From NCBI GenBank assembly GCA_938084685.1, contig CALKGE010000001.1:248001-312000 (forward strand): a stretch of 64,000 nt of DNA, read 5' to 3'. Positions within the stretch are counted from its first letter, which is position 1. Each line of letters opens with the position of its first letter. Made by a program: the position numbers and the translations under genes. The notes under the pieces were generated by a model. It had not been told where the DNA came from, did no database searches, and saw only the letters and a program-made list of their open reading frames with translations. This DNA is from an uncultured Pirellulaceae bacterium. Its GTDB lineage: Bacteria; Planctomycetota; Planctomycetia; Pirellulales; Pirellulaceae. Below are positions 18,297 to 26,773 of this stretch, piece by piece.

Positions 18297-19706
18297 CTAT
18301 ACCAGTTCAGGAATGACCTTGCCCTGATCGAGCAGATATTTTGGACGTCCGGTGGGATCCAGAAGCGTTGTTCGATCCGCCAGGATGCCCAGGTTATGGT
18401 AGAGCGTGTACAACGCATCCTGATAGTGAATTGGACGGCTGGTCGCTTCGCCCGCCAACTTATCAGTCGAACCAATGACCTGACCGACCTTCATTTTACC
18501 GCCAGCAAAAATAGCGGGAGCAACCCGAGGCCAATGGTCACGCCCGGCTTTCGCGTTGATCTTCGGAGTGCGACCAAACTCACCCCACAGAATAATCGAC
18601 ACGTCATTCAGCATTCCGCGTGACTGCAAATCTTTCATGAACGTAACAATTGCGTGATCTACGATGGGCAACGTATATTTCATTCGAGTGAAGTTGTCAG
18701 AATGCGTATCAAAGTCACTAAAAGTAACACTGACACAACGCACTCCAGCTTCGAGGAGCCGACGGGTCAAAAGCAACTTCAAGGCCGCCTTTGGTTCGTC
18801 AGCCGTTGTGAATCGCTGACTGGTAACACTCCACTTAGGCTTATACTGCTCGACCACACTTGGATCTTCCTTGGAAAGATCCAATGCTTCTGCAAATTTC
18901 CCGGACAGCAGAATGCCTGTCGCCTGTTGTGAAAATCGATCCATGGCATCCATCATGCCGCTGGAATCGACGTCACGACGAATTCGGTCCAATCCTGCCA
19001 GCAATGTATTACGATTCGCCAGACGATCTGCATTGAGTTCTGCGTTCAGCGACAGGCTGGTCGTGTGGTTGGAACCCAGGCGGGCCAATTCACCCTGCAT
19101 ACCAGGCTCGAGTGGACGACTGAACATGCTCGACATATCTGGGCGAAACGGCTTATAGGACGGACCCAGAAATCCGGGGCGACCACTATTTCGAACCAGT
19201 GGTCGGCCCTGCATCAAATCAACATAAGTCGGTGCAGGATCGGTTACCTTCCCAAGTAACTTGGTGAGAACACACCCCATTGCAGGACGACCACCAAATC
19301 CTTCCATGTCCTTGACCGAAAAGCCGGACATGCACTGGAATGCATCATGCCGCCCTTCTGCGCCGACCATACTGCGAACAAAGGCAAATTGATCCGCATG
19401 CTGTGCCATCTGCGGCATCAACTCACAAATCTGAAAACCGGGCAGTTTGGTAGAGATCGGCTGAAAGATGCCTCGAGTTTCAATCGGCGCATCGGGCTTC
19501 ATATCGATCGTGTCCATCTGGGGTGGACCACCATCAAGGTGAATATTCACGATCGCTTTATTAGAGGAACCGATTCCTGCCTGAGCTTCAAGGCGTAATA
19601 AATCTGCCAGCGACAGACCGACCATACCGGCGGCACCTGCCGTTAAAAAGTCACGACGTAAAACACCGTCACAATGTCTGACCTGATTACCTCGAAGCCT
19701 TATCAC
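18297..19706 (-). CDS. DUF1501 domain-containing protein with altered GGP-S/T motif
   Basis: This is a 469-residue DUF1501 protein. The leader is CDGVLRRDFLTAGAAGMVGL, again with Cys before the arginine pair. The family blocks are NIHLDGGPPQMDTIDMKP, FSDFDTHSDNF, WGEFGRTPKIN, AGRDHWPR and GRPKYLLDQGKVIPELV. In the first block the position that is Ser or Thr in the six other DUF1501 proteins of this window is Pro (G-G-P-P-Q). This may mean loss or change of activity. It is the third of three consecutive DUF1501 genes and lies 11 bp after the second, hence co-transcribed. Confidence 0.94.
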   Translation of the reverse strand: MIRLRGNQVRHCDGVLRRDFLTAGAAGMVGLSLADLLRLEAQAGIGSSNKAIVNIHLDGGPPQMDTIDMKPDAPIETRGIFQPISTKLPGFQICELMPQMAQHADQFAFVRSMVGAEGRHDAFQCMSGFSVKDMEGFGGRPAMGCVLTKLLGKVTDPAPTYVDLMQGRPLVRNSGRPGFLGPSYKPFRPDMSSMFSRPLEPGMQGELARLGSNHTTSLSLNAELNADRLANRNTLLAGLDRIRRDVDSSGMMDAMDRFSQQATGILLSGKFAEALDLSKEDPSVVEQYKPKWSVTSQRFTTADEPKAALKLLLTRRLLEAGVRCVSVTFSDFDTHSDNFTRMKYTLPIVDHAIVTFMKDLQSRGMLNDVSIILWGEFGRTPKINAKAGRDHWPRVAPAIFAGGKMKVGQVIGSTDKLAGEATSRPIHYQDALYTLYHNLGILADRTTLLDPTGRPKYLLDQGKVIPELV

Positions 19707-19717
19707 AACTCAACCCC

Positions 19718-21010
19718 TTACATCCATTCCCTGATAGGTCGACCTTCGATCAGCCGAATCGGCCTACCGTCTGGAGCCTGAGTGATCATGTCGATCGGCA
19801 TTCCCATTTTCGAGTAGACCGTAGCAGCGATGTCTTCCGAGAAATACTCATCTTTGGACACATAACCACCTTCATCATCCGTGGCACCCAGAATCGTCCC
19901 TGCCGGCACTCCAGCTCCAGCCATCAAAGCAAAGCCCGTGCTGGCCCAGTGGTCCCGACCGCTTGCCGAGTTAATCTTTGGTGTTCGACCAAAATCGGTA
20001 AACCAGCAAACAAGTGTTGAATCGAGTAGCCCTCGTTGTTCAAGATCAATGATCAGCTGAGGAATCGCCTGATCCACGGGAGGCATGCGGGACTTCAGAC
20101 CTTTAAAGTTGTTCTGGTGAGTGTCCCAGCCACCATCGGTGACGGTCACAAACCGTACGCCAGATTCAATCAGTCTTCGTGCCATCAGGCAACTTTGACC
20201 AAATCGGTTCTGACCATAGGCTGCACGTAAAGACTCTTCTTCAGACTCCAACGCAAATGCTTTTTTTGTCTCCGGAGCCGTAATCATATTCAGTGCAGCT
20301 TTGTAGTGTTCATCCAAAGCAGCAAACGCATCCTGTTGCAAATCTGTTTCACGCTGCAGTGCGTCCAACTTAGCGAGCGCATTCTTACGGCGATCAATCC
20401 GTTCAAAATTCACTCCCTGCGGAGGCGTAATATCGCGGACGACGAAATTCTTGGCCGCCGGATCTGCTGAAATCACAAAGGGATTGTGTTCCAAACCAAG
20501 CACACCAGACGTTCCGCCACCAAAACGTCGATCGATCTGTTCACCCAGTTGGACAAACGGAGGCATCGCCGATTTGAATCCATGGTAAAAACTGACTACG
20601 CTGCCATAAGTCGGATATCCCACAGCCGGATTAAATTTGCGACCGCTCATAACATACTGGTCGGCCGAGCCGTGGCTACCATTCTTCGGATTCCAGCCTC
20701 TCAGTACTGAAAACTTATCTGCGTGTTTGGCCAGATTTGGACAGACTTCGGTAAACTTGACACCGGAAATCGCGGTATCAATCACCCCAAATTCACCTCG
20801 GACGCTCGTCGGAGCATCAGGTTTGGGATCCAGCGTGTCGTGATGACTTGTCCCACCCCGTGTCCAAATCAGAATGCAATTATTCGGGGTCTTCTGAGCA
20901 GCCTTAGCCTGTAAAAACTGTGGCAACGCCAAGCCCAAACCGGACAAGGCACCGATTTCCAGGAAGTTACGGCGAGTTACTCCATCACAGTATTTGTGAC
21001 TCATCTTCAT
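19718..21010 (-). CDS. DUF1501 domain-containing protein, Tat leader
   Basis: This is a 430-residue DUF1501 protein, the shortest of the seven here. The leader is YCDGVTRRNFLEIGALSGLG. Conserved blocks are LIWTRGGTSHHDTLDPKP, TDGGWDTHQNNF, FTDFGRTPKIN (GEFG is replaced by TDFG), SGRDHWASTG and the tail GRPIRLIEGRPIREWM. The change from Glu to Asp in the third block is conservative. It is the middle member of the three-gene DUF1501 series, 134 bp downstream of the first member, and an intercistronic hairpin lies in that gap. The enzymatic role is unknown, and the periplasmic location is inferred from the leader. Confidence 0.95.
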   Translation of the reverse strand: MKMSHKYCDGVTRRNFLEIGALSGLGLALPQFLQAKAAQKTPNNCILIWTRGGTSHHDTLDPKPDAPTSVRGEFGVIDTAISGVKFTEVCPNLAKHADKFSVLRGWNPKNGSHGSADQYVMSGRKFNPAVGYPTYGSVVSFYHGFKSAMPPFVQLGEQIDRRFGGGTSGVLGLEHNPFVISADPAAKNFVVRDITPPQGVNFERIDRRKNALAKLDALQRETDLQQDAFAALDEHYKAALNMITAPETKKAFALESEEESLRAAYGQNRFGQSCLMARRLIESGVRFVTVTDGGWDTHQNNFKGLKSRMPPVDQAIPQLIIDLEQRGLLDSTLVCWFTDFGRTPKINSASGRDHWASTGFALMAGAGVPAGTILGATDDEGGYVSKDEYFSEDIAATVYSKMGMPIDMITQAPDGRPIRLIEGRPIREWM

Positions 21011-21089
21011 TTCAGTTCCTGCTAATTAAATTGTCGTCAGCATTCTGCTCGTTTAAATAATATCAGACGCCCTCATCCCCTACTATAAG

Positions 21090-21136
21090 AATCGGCGTGG
21101 CGGCCATGGCAAAAACAGGCCACCACCAGCCCGATT
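21090..21136 (-). promoter_or_regulatory. Intercistronic stem-loop between two DUF1501 genes
   Basis: In the 134-bp gap, AATCGG (21090-21095) pairs with CCGATT (21131-21136). Further in, GTGG pairs with CCAC and GGCC (21102-21105) pairs with GGCC (21118-21121), leaving a 12-base loop. This is an imperfect but GC-rich hairpin. On the minus strand it is followed by CTTATAGTAGG rather than a U-run. A processing, stability or attenuation role is therefore more likely than a canonical intrinsic terminator. Confidence 0.45.
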
Positions 21137-21144
21137 GAGGGGGT

Positions 21145-22584
21145 TTAAGCCAATAACTTCGTTATTATCTGACTTTGATCGGTCTGAATCAGCTTCCGTT
21201 TCTGTCCATTGTGTTCGAAATAGAGTCTTTCCGGATCGAGTCCAAACAGGTGGAATAGCGTGTGATGATAGTCATAATGATTGACGATATCTTCCACCGC
21301 TTTATGGCTAAAATCATCGGTAGCCCCATGAACATAGCCTGCTTTAAACCCTCCACCGGCTACCCATTGGCTGAACCCGTAGGTGTTATGATCGCGGCCG
21401 ATATTCTGGGTTCCAGTATCATTTTGAATCACTGGCAGACGTCCCATCTCACCACCCCAATGCACAATCGTTTCATCGAGAAGACCACGACGTTTGAGGT
21501 CTGTTACCAGCGCAGCTGATGGTTGATCTACTTTCTTGCATGCGTCAGGTAACGATTTCAAAATTCGGCCGTGGTGGTCCCAGAATTGATTTTGTGTAAA
21601 CACCTGTACGAACCGGACTCCCCGTTCAATCATTCGTCGCGCAATTAAACATCGCGATCCAAAATCCCGAGTCGCCGGCTGATCCATCCCGTACAGCCGC
21701 TTCGTCTCTTCGGTTTCGCCGCTGAGATCCATGGCTTCCACCGCCGCAGTCTGCATGCGAGCAGCAAGTTCATACATATCAATCCGTGCCGCATAATCGA
21801 ACTCGCCGGGCTTACGCGCCAGATCGGACTGATTCAGTTTCTGCAGATAGGAAAGCAGCTTCTTCTGCGGAGCACCTTCAAGTCTGGCAGGAGGAGTAAG
21901 ATTAAGAATCCGAGGTTCGGTGGGTCGAATCACCGTTCCCTGATAAATCGATGGCAGGTAACCGTTATGCCAGTTTCCTACTCCATCAACAGGCAGCTGA
22001 CCCGGGTCGATCAGCGCCATGTAGGGAGGAAGGCTGTTGGTTTCACCTCCTAGACCATACGTCAACCAACTGCCCAATACAGGATGCATGGCGGCAGTCG
22101 TGCCACTGTTCATCGCGCGGATACTCTGGCCATGATTGTTCACGCCCGTATGCATGGAACGGATGAGCGTAACGTCGTCGGCGATACCACCCAGATGGGG
22201 AACCAATTCTGACAGCTCCATTCCGCATTCACCATGATGCCGGAATTTCCAGGGAGGAGCCATAATCTTCGAACTGGCCTGAGCCGCATTATCATATTTG
22301 ATATCGCCCGGGAAGGTTTCCCCGTCACGTTTCATCAACTCCTCTTTAGGGTCAAACAGGTCGATTTGACTGGGACCTCCCTGCATCCACAAGGAAATCA
22401 TCGCTTTGGCTTTTGCCGGCTTGGGAGCTGTTTTCGGAGTCGTATCAAAACTCTCGCCAACTAACGAAGGTTTGGCAGGAGCAGCCAGCAATCGCTGGTC
22501 TTTCAAATTCAATGCGGCCAGCAACCCAGCCAATCCCATCCCGGCTGAAGCAAGTAATTCTCGTCGATTAGTATTCTTATCCAT
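21145..22584 (-). CDS. DUF1501 domain-containing protein (long type, partner of CXXCH DUF1549)
   Basis: This is a 479-residue DUF1501 protein with leader TNRRELLASAGMGLAGL, which lacks the Cys of the shorter type. Landmarks are LWMQGGPSQIDLFDPK, TQNQFWDHHGRI, WGGEMGRLPVIQ, IGRDHNTYGFSQW (GRDHN in place of GRDHW) and a C-terminus reading RKLIQTDQSQIITKLLA. These features also mark 33834-35315. Both of these long-type genes follow directly after a CXXCH-type DUF1549/DUF1553 gene (12 bp gap here), so they probably form a matched protein pair. It is first of the three successive DUF1501 genes. Confidence 0.95.
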   Translation of the reverse strand: MDKNTNRRELLASAGMGLAGLLAALNLKDQRLLAAPAKPSLVGESFDTTPKTAPKPAKAKAMISLWMQGGPSQIDLFDPKEELMKRDGETFPGDIKYDNAAQASSKIMAPPWKFRHHGECGMELSELVPHLGGIADDVTLIRSMHTGVNNHGQSIRAMNSGTTAAMHPVLGSWLTYGLGGETNSLPPYMALIDPGQLPVDGVGNWHNGYLPSIYQGTVIRPTEPRILNLTPPARLEGAPQKKLLSYLQKLNQSDLARKPGEFDYAARIDMYELAARMQTAAVEAMDLSGETEETKRLYGMDQPATRDFGSRCLIARRMIERGVRFVQVFTQNQFWDHHGRILKSLPDACKKVDQPSAALVTDLKRRGLLDETIVHWGGEMGRLPVIQNDTGTQNIGRDHNTYGFSQWVAGGGFKAGYVHGATDDFSHKAVEDIVNHYDYHHTLFHLFGLDPERLYFEHNGQKRKLIQTDQSQIITKLLA

Positions 22585-22596
22585 GACCGTAAAAAC

Positions 22597-25197
22597 CTAT
22601 TCGATATAGAGAAACTGATTACTACTGAGCAGGGCCTGACAGAACAGAGCAACCGCATCGATGACCGGGTCGTCATCGAGCTTCTTCAGCTCATAATCTT
22701 TAGTCAGCAATTCCTGCATCTGGGTCACAAAGTCTATCGCCTCTGCTTTCTTGTCCTCCGGAATCTCCTGACCAAATGCCAACTGCCATGCTTCGGACAC
22801 TTGGGTTCCAATATCCTGGGTTTGCCTGGTAAGGCGTACAGCAAAAAATCGTGACTGCGCCGTTATAAAATCGCTGTTGAGCAGCGCCAGAGATTGTGTG
22901 GCCACGGTGGAGGATGGTCTCTGCGTACAGTTCGGAGCCAACTCTGGCAGGTCAAAAGGTTCCAGGACAGCCAACGGTCGACTTCGCCGCACCTGCACGT
23001 AAAGACTCCGCCGATACTGCTGGCCTTTCATATCGATCACAGGGCCAGGTCGACCAGCGTTGAGATTTTCTTTACCAATTACCCACTGGCCTGTTCTGTC
23101 CGCCATGACAGGAATCGATTTACCGGTCATCTGGTAATCCAGCATTCCTGAAACGGCCAAAATCGAATCCCGGACCGCTTCAGATTCCAGTCGTCGTACC
23201 GGCATCGACCACAACAGACGTTTTTGCCGATCGGCGGCATTTCCTTTGTCATGGCGTGCCGAAGATTGCTGGTAGGCTGTCGAAGTCATGATCAATCGAT
23301 GGATATGTTTAATGTCCCAGCCACTTCGAACGAATTCGTCAGCCAACCAGTCCAATAGCTCCGGATGGGTCGGCCGACCGCCGAGAAATCCAAAATCTCC
23401 AGGGGTGTCGACAATGCCAATACCGAAATGATGAGCCCAGATCCGATTGACCATCACGCGGGCAACCAATGGATGTTCACCGCTGGTCAACAACTTTGCA
23501 AAGGCGAGACGCCGGCCAGTCGTGTTACGGGACTCTTCATTTGAGGGGATTTCAACTGTGGCAAGGCCACTTAAAACTGATAGTTCACCAGGTTCGACCG
23601 GATCCAGCGGACTATCATGGTTACCCCGGGCAAAAACATACGTTACCGGCGGTTCCGCGGTCGGTTCGGTCAACGCCCTCAGAAATTCCTCGGGTTTCAA
23701 TGCTTCCCGAAGTTTGGTCTGCCGTGCGGTATACGCCTTCAAATCTTCTGACGCCGGTCGGTCAAACAAGTACAGATTGCCCGGTGTCACCACGGTACTC
23801 GGGTACTTCTTGATTAAAGCCTTTTGCTCCTCAGTACGATCTTTTGCCGCAACGGCATGCGCTTCACGAACAGACTGCTGAACATCTTCCGGCAGTTTGG
23901 CAATTTCTTTCTCGAATGTCGCGTCAATGTACTCCTGCTGCTTTTTAACCCGCTCAGCTTCAATTTCCTTTATTTGAGCCTCGGTGGCAGCCTTCGTTTC
24001 GCGATCAGCATCGGTGTACAAGGAAACTTTACGGCTCTGCGGCGCAACCCAGGACTTCCAGTTCAGCGCCGGTTCAAAAATTGCCCGCAGACGATAGTAG
24101 TCCGTTTGGGAAATTGGATCATAGCGATGGTGGTGGCACTGAGCACAACCAACGGTCAGACCTGTCAGTGAGGTCGTTACCATTTTGAGAGTGTCACTCA
24201 CCACTGCATTACGGCCTTCGTCGGTTCCGGCCCCCGCGCCGGTACCATCAGCAACCATGCGTAAGAAACCTGTACCGGTCAGACGTTCGACCTGATCCGC
24301 CGACATATCGGAAAGCGGACCATTGATCAATTCATCACCGGCAAGCTGCTCCTGGACAAACTGGTCATACGGCTTACCTTGATTAAACGAGCGAACAACA
24401 TAGTCACGGTAGAAATAAGCCCACGGACGTTCGGCATCTGCGTCTGTCTGTCCTTCCGAGTCTGCATAGCCTGCCGCATCCAGCCAATGCCTGCCCCATC
24501 GTTCGCCATACCGAGGTGAACTCAGTAGCTGGTCAATCAGGTTCTCATAGGCAGCCGGATCCTCATTGGCAATAAACTGTCGCACCTGATCCGGCTCGGC
24601 CGGCAGGCCCGTCAGATCCAGATACGCTCGCCGGATCAAGGTTGCACGCGTTGCACGAGACGAATAGGAAAGCCCTGCCTCTTGCAATCTGGCAAGCAGA
24701 AAAAGATCGACGGGGTTGGCGGCGAGTTGAGCATCGTTAACTGTCGGCAACGGCGGTCGCTCAACCGGTTTAAACGACCAGAATTGTCGCTCCTGTTCGG
24801 TAATATAAAACCCCAGATCAATGGTGGCCGGTTCCGTACCTTCAATGTTGGCACCCGCGGCGATCCAGTTGATGATCGTAGTTACTTCCTGTTCGGTTGG
24901 TCGGACTGTCACATCTTCCGGCGGCATGATGCCATCGCTAAGATACTGCACCAGCAGACTTTCCTCGGGGTTCCCTGCAACAATTGCCGCACCGGAATCT
25001 CCACCTGTCAACATGAACCGTCTAAGACGCAGATCGAGCCCACCGCCGAGTTCTTCTTCCTCACCATGACAGTGAAAGCAGTGGGCTTTGAGGATTGGGC
25101 GCACATCTTTCTCGAACGAGACGGCACCGGCAGCAGCCAAGTGGGACGCACTTGCCAGGAGGACAGCAAGTATTGTTATCAGGCGGGAGGATTTCAT
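22597..25197 (-). CDS. DUF1549/DUF1553 protein with N-terminal c-haem domain (type A, CXXCH)
   Basis: The product has 866 residues and a signal peptide (ILAVLLASASHLAAA). The cytochrome-like N-terminus has C40, C43 and H44 (AHCFHCHGEEEELGG). DUF1549 occupies about residues 155-375 and contains VGCAQCHHHRYDPIS. A charged, partly coiled-coil insert rich in Lys and Glu lies around 395-470. DUF1553 spans about 560-840 with VMVNRIWAHHFGIGIV and LARVM-like blocks. Haem binding is inferred from motifs. There are no Ig modules, unlike the type B proteins at 6321 and 14017. It heads the operon followed by three DUF1501 genes (12 bp to the first). Confidence 0.95.
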   Translation of the reverse strand: MKSSRLITILAVLLASASHLAAAGAVSFEKDVRPILKAHCFHCHGEEEELGGGLDLRLRRFMLTGGDSGAAIVAGNPEESLLVQYLSDGIMPPEDVTVRPTEQEVTTIINWIAAGANIEGTEPATIDLGFYITEQERQFWSFKPVERPPLPTVNDAQLAANPVDLFLLARLQEAGLSYSSRATRATLIRRAYLDLTGLPAEPDQVRQFIANEDPAAYENLIDQLLSSPRYGERWGRHWLDAAGYADSEGQTDADAERPWAYFYRDYVVRSFNQGKPYDQFVQEQLAGDELINGPLSDMSADQVERLTGTGFLRMVADGTGAGAGTDEGRNAVVSDTLKMVTTSLTGLTVGCAQCHHHRYDPISQTDYYRLRAIFEPALNWKSWVAPQSRKVSLYTDADRETKAATEAQIKEIEAERVKKQQEYIDATFEKEIAKLPEDVQQSVREAHAVAAKDRTEEQKALIKKYPSTVVTPGNLYLFDRPASEDLKAYTARQTKLREALKPEEFLRALTEPTAEPPVTYVFARGNHDSPLDPVEPGELSVLSGLATVEIPSNEESRNTTGRRLAFAKLLTSGEHPLVARVMVNRIWAHHFGIGIVDTPGDFGFLGGRPTHPELLDWLADEFVRSGWDIKHIHRLIMTSTAYQQSSARHDKGNAADRQKRLLWSMPVRRLESEAVRDSILAVSGMLDYQMTGKSIPVMADRTGQWVIGKENLNAGRPGPVIDMKGQQYRRSLYVQVRRSRPLAVLEPFDLPELAPNCTQRPSSTVATQSLALLNSDFITAQSRFFAVRLTRQTQDIGTQVSEAWQLAFGQEIPEDKKAEAIDFVTQMQELLTKDYELKKLDDDPVIDAVALFCQALLSSNQFLYIE

Positions 25198-25340
25198 ACC
25201 TCTATCTTAACGTCAAACTCAAAACGATTTGAGGCTAATTGCTTCTTACTCGAGGTAATTCTACGCGCAGATGCAGGTGCTCCATGATGCTTTTCAGGCA
25301 ATCTGCTGTAATGAATCTGAGGGGGGTGGAGCAGCAAATT

Positions 25341-26675
25341 CTAAGCCTGTACGCCCAGCAACTCGCCCGTACTGTCTTTGAAAGCTGGTGTATCAACGCC
25401 CATCTTATTCAGCATCGTGACAAACAGGTTTGACATGGGAACATCATTGTTCACTTTCAGATACTGATTATGAGTCAGCCCCAGTTTGTTACCGCCGGCA
25501 AAGACGAGCGGATAGTTGCTGTTGTTGTGAGTTGTGCTGTTGCTACTTCCATAGAGAACCATCGTCCGGTCCAACAGAGTCCCATCGCCCTCCTGACTCG
25601 ATTGCAATCGCTCCAGGAAATAGGTCAACTGCTCGACCATAAATCGATCCCACTCACCCAACGCAACAGCCCCTTCAGGTTTATTCCAGCCATGAGCGAG
25701 TGTATGCAGATTAGCCTTGAAGCCTTCCCGGAAGGGAAAAGGCCCTGCCACACTGGAAGCATCCGCCATGCTGGCAATCTGATAAGTGGCCACTCGAGTC
25801 GAATCTGTTTTGAAGGCCAGCCACATCAAATCGTACATCGTACGCATGTACTCCTTCGGAGCTTCTGTATCGGCATCCAGTTGGAGTACGGCTCGCTCTT
25901 CATCCGTAAGTGAGGGAAGCGGAATATCGAGCCACTTCTGAGTGTTCTTCACACGCTGTTCAATTTGGCGTACGGAAGATAAATACTCATCCAACTTTTC
26001 CTGGTCACGCCGACCTAACCGGCGTCGCAGTGAATTGGAATCTTCCAGCACCAGGTCCAGCATACTGCTGGCACTACGCAATCGCCGCTGGTTACGCTGC
26101 AGATCAGCATCTGCAGTTCCAAACATTCGGTTGAAAATCATTTCTGGCTGATTCAGAGCCGGCACCGGACGACCCTTATCGTCATAGCTCAGAGTACTGG
26201 AACGAGTCGGTTCCCCTACGCCGCCATCAGTACTCATAGTCAGCGAAGCAAACCGGGTTTGATCGCCAATGGCATTCGCGGCAACCTGATCCACGGAAAC
26301 CGTATTGTGCAGCAGTTTCTTGTCAAACAGTGCGCCGGTCAGGAATGTATCACCCGTATCATGCCCGCCCATACGACGACCATTAGGGTGTGACATGCCA
26401 CCGATGACCGTCACCGATTTACGCACAGACTCCAAAGGCTTGAGACTCGCATTGAAAGTAAAGTCTTTTCCTTCACCGTCCGGGAACCAACGCCATTGAT
26501 GCAAATCACCACCTTCCTTAGGCAGGCTAATCCCAAACGGAAAGTACATCGCACACATACGCGCGGGCAATTCACTCGTCTGAGTCTCTGTGCCCATCGC
26601 TTCCATGTAAGGAAGCGCCATGGAGACCCCACTGCCAAGCAGAAAAGTACGGCGATTTAAATGCCAGGATTTCAT
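25341..26675 (-). CDS. DUF1552 domain-containing protein, Tat leader
   Basis: The product has 444 residues and opens with HLNRRTFLLGSGVSMALPYM, the standard twin-arginine start of DUF1552 proteins. Internal family blocks include MCAMYFPFGISLP, TVIGGMSHPNGRRMGGHDTGDTF, SSSTLSYDDKGRPVP, RQIEQRVKNT, HTLAHGWNKPE and LYGSSNSTTHNNSNYPLVFAGG. DUF1552 proteins are planctomycete and verrucomicrobial relatives of the DUF1501 fold; their reaction is unknown. They are regularly encoded next to DUF1592-type cytochromes, as here, where the partner gene ends 98 bp upstream. The pair is functionally parallel to DUF1501 with DUF1549. Confidence 0.95.
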   Translation of the reverse strand: MKSWHLNRRTFLLGSGVSMALPYMEAMGTETQTSELPARMCAMYFPFGISLPKEGGDLHQWRWFPDGEGKDFTFNASLKPLESVRKSVTVIGGMSHPNGRRMGGHDTGDTFLTGALFDKKLLHNTVSVDQVAANAIGDQTRFASLTMSTDGGVGEPTRSSTLSYDDKGRPVPALNQPEMIFNRMFGTADADLQRNQRRLRSASSMLDLVLEDSNSLRRRLGRRDQEKLDEYLSSVRQIEQRVKNTQKWLDIPLPSLTDEERAVLQLDADTEAPKEYMRTMYDLMWLAFKTDSTRVATYQIASMADASSVAGPFPFREGFKANLHTLAHGWNKPEGAVALGEWDRFMVEQLTYFLERLQSSQEGDGTLLDRTMVLYGSSNSTTHNNSNYPLVFAGGNKLGLTHNQYLKVNNDVPMSNLFVTMLNKMGVDTPAFKDSTGELLGVQA

Positions 26676-26773
26676 AGTATTTGCCTCAAAGGTTCATATG
26701 TTTCACGGCGGGAATTCGTCCGTGCATCATCCTAAATATCCATACTAACGTACAGACGAATTGCTACCAACGA

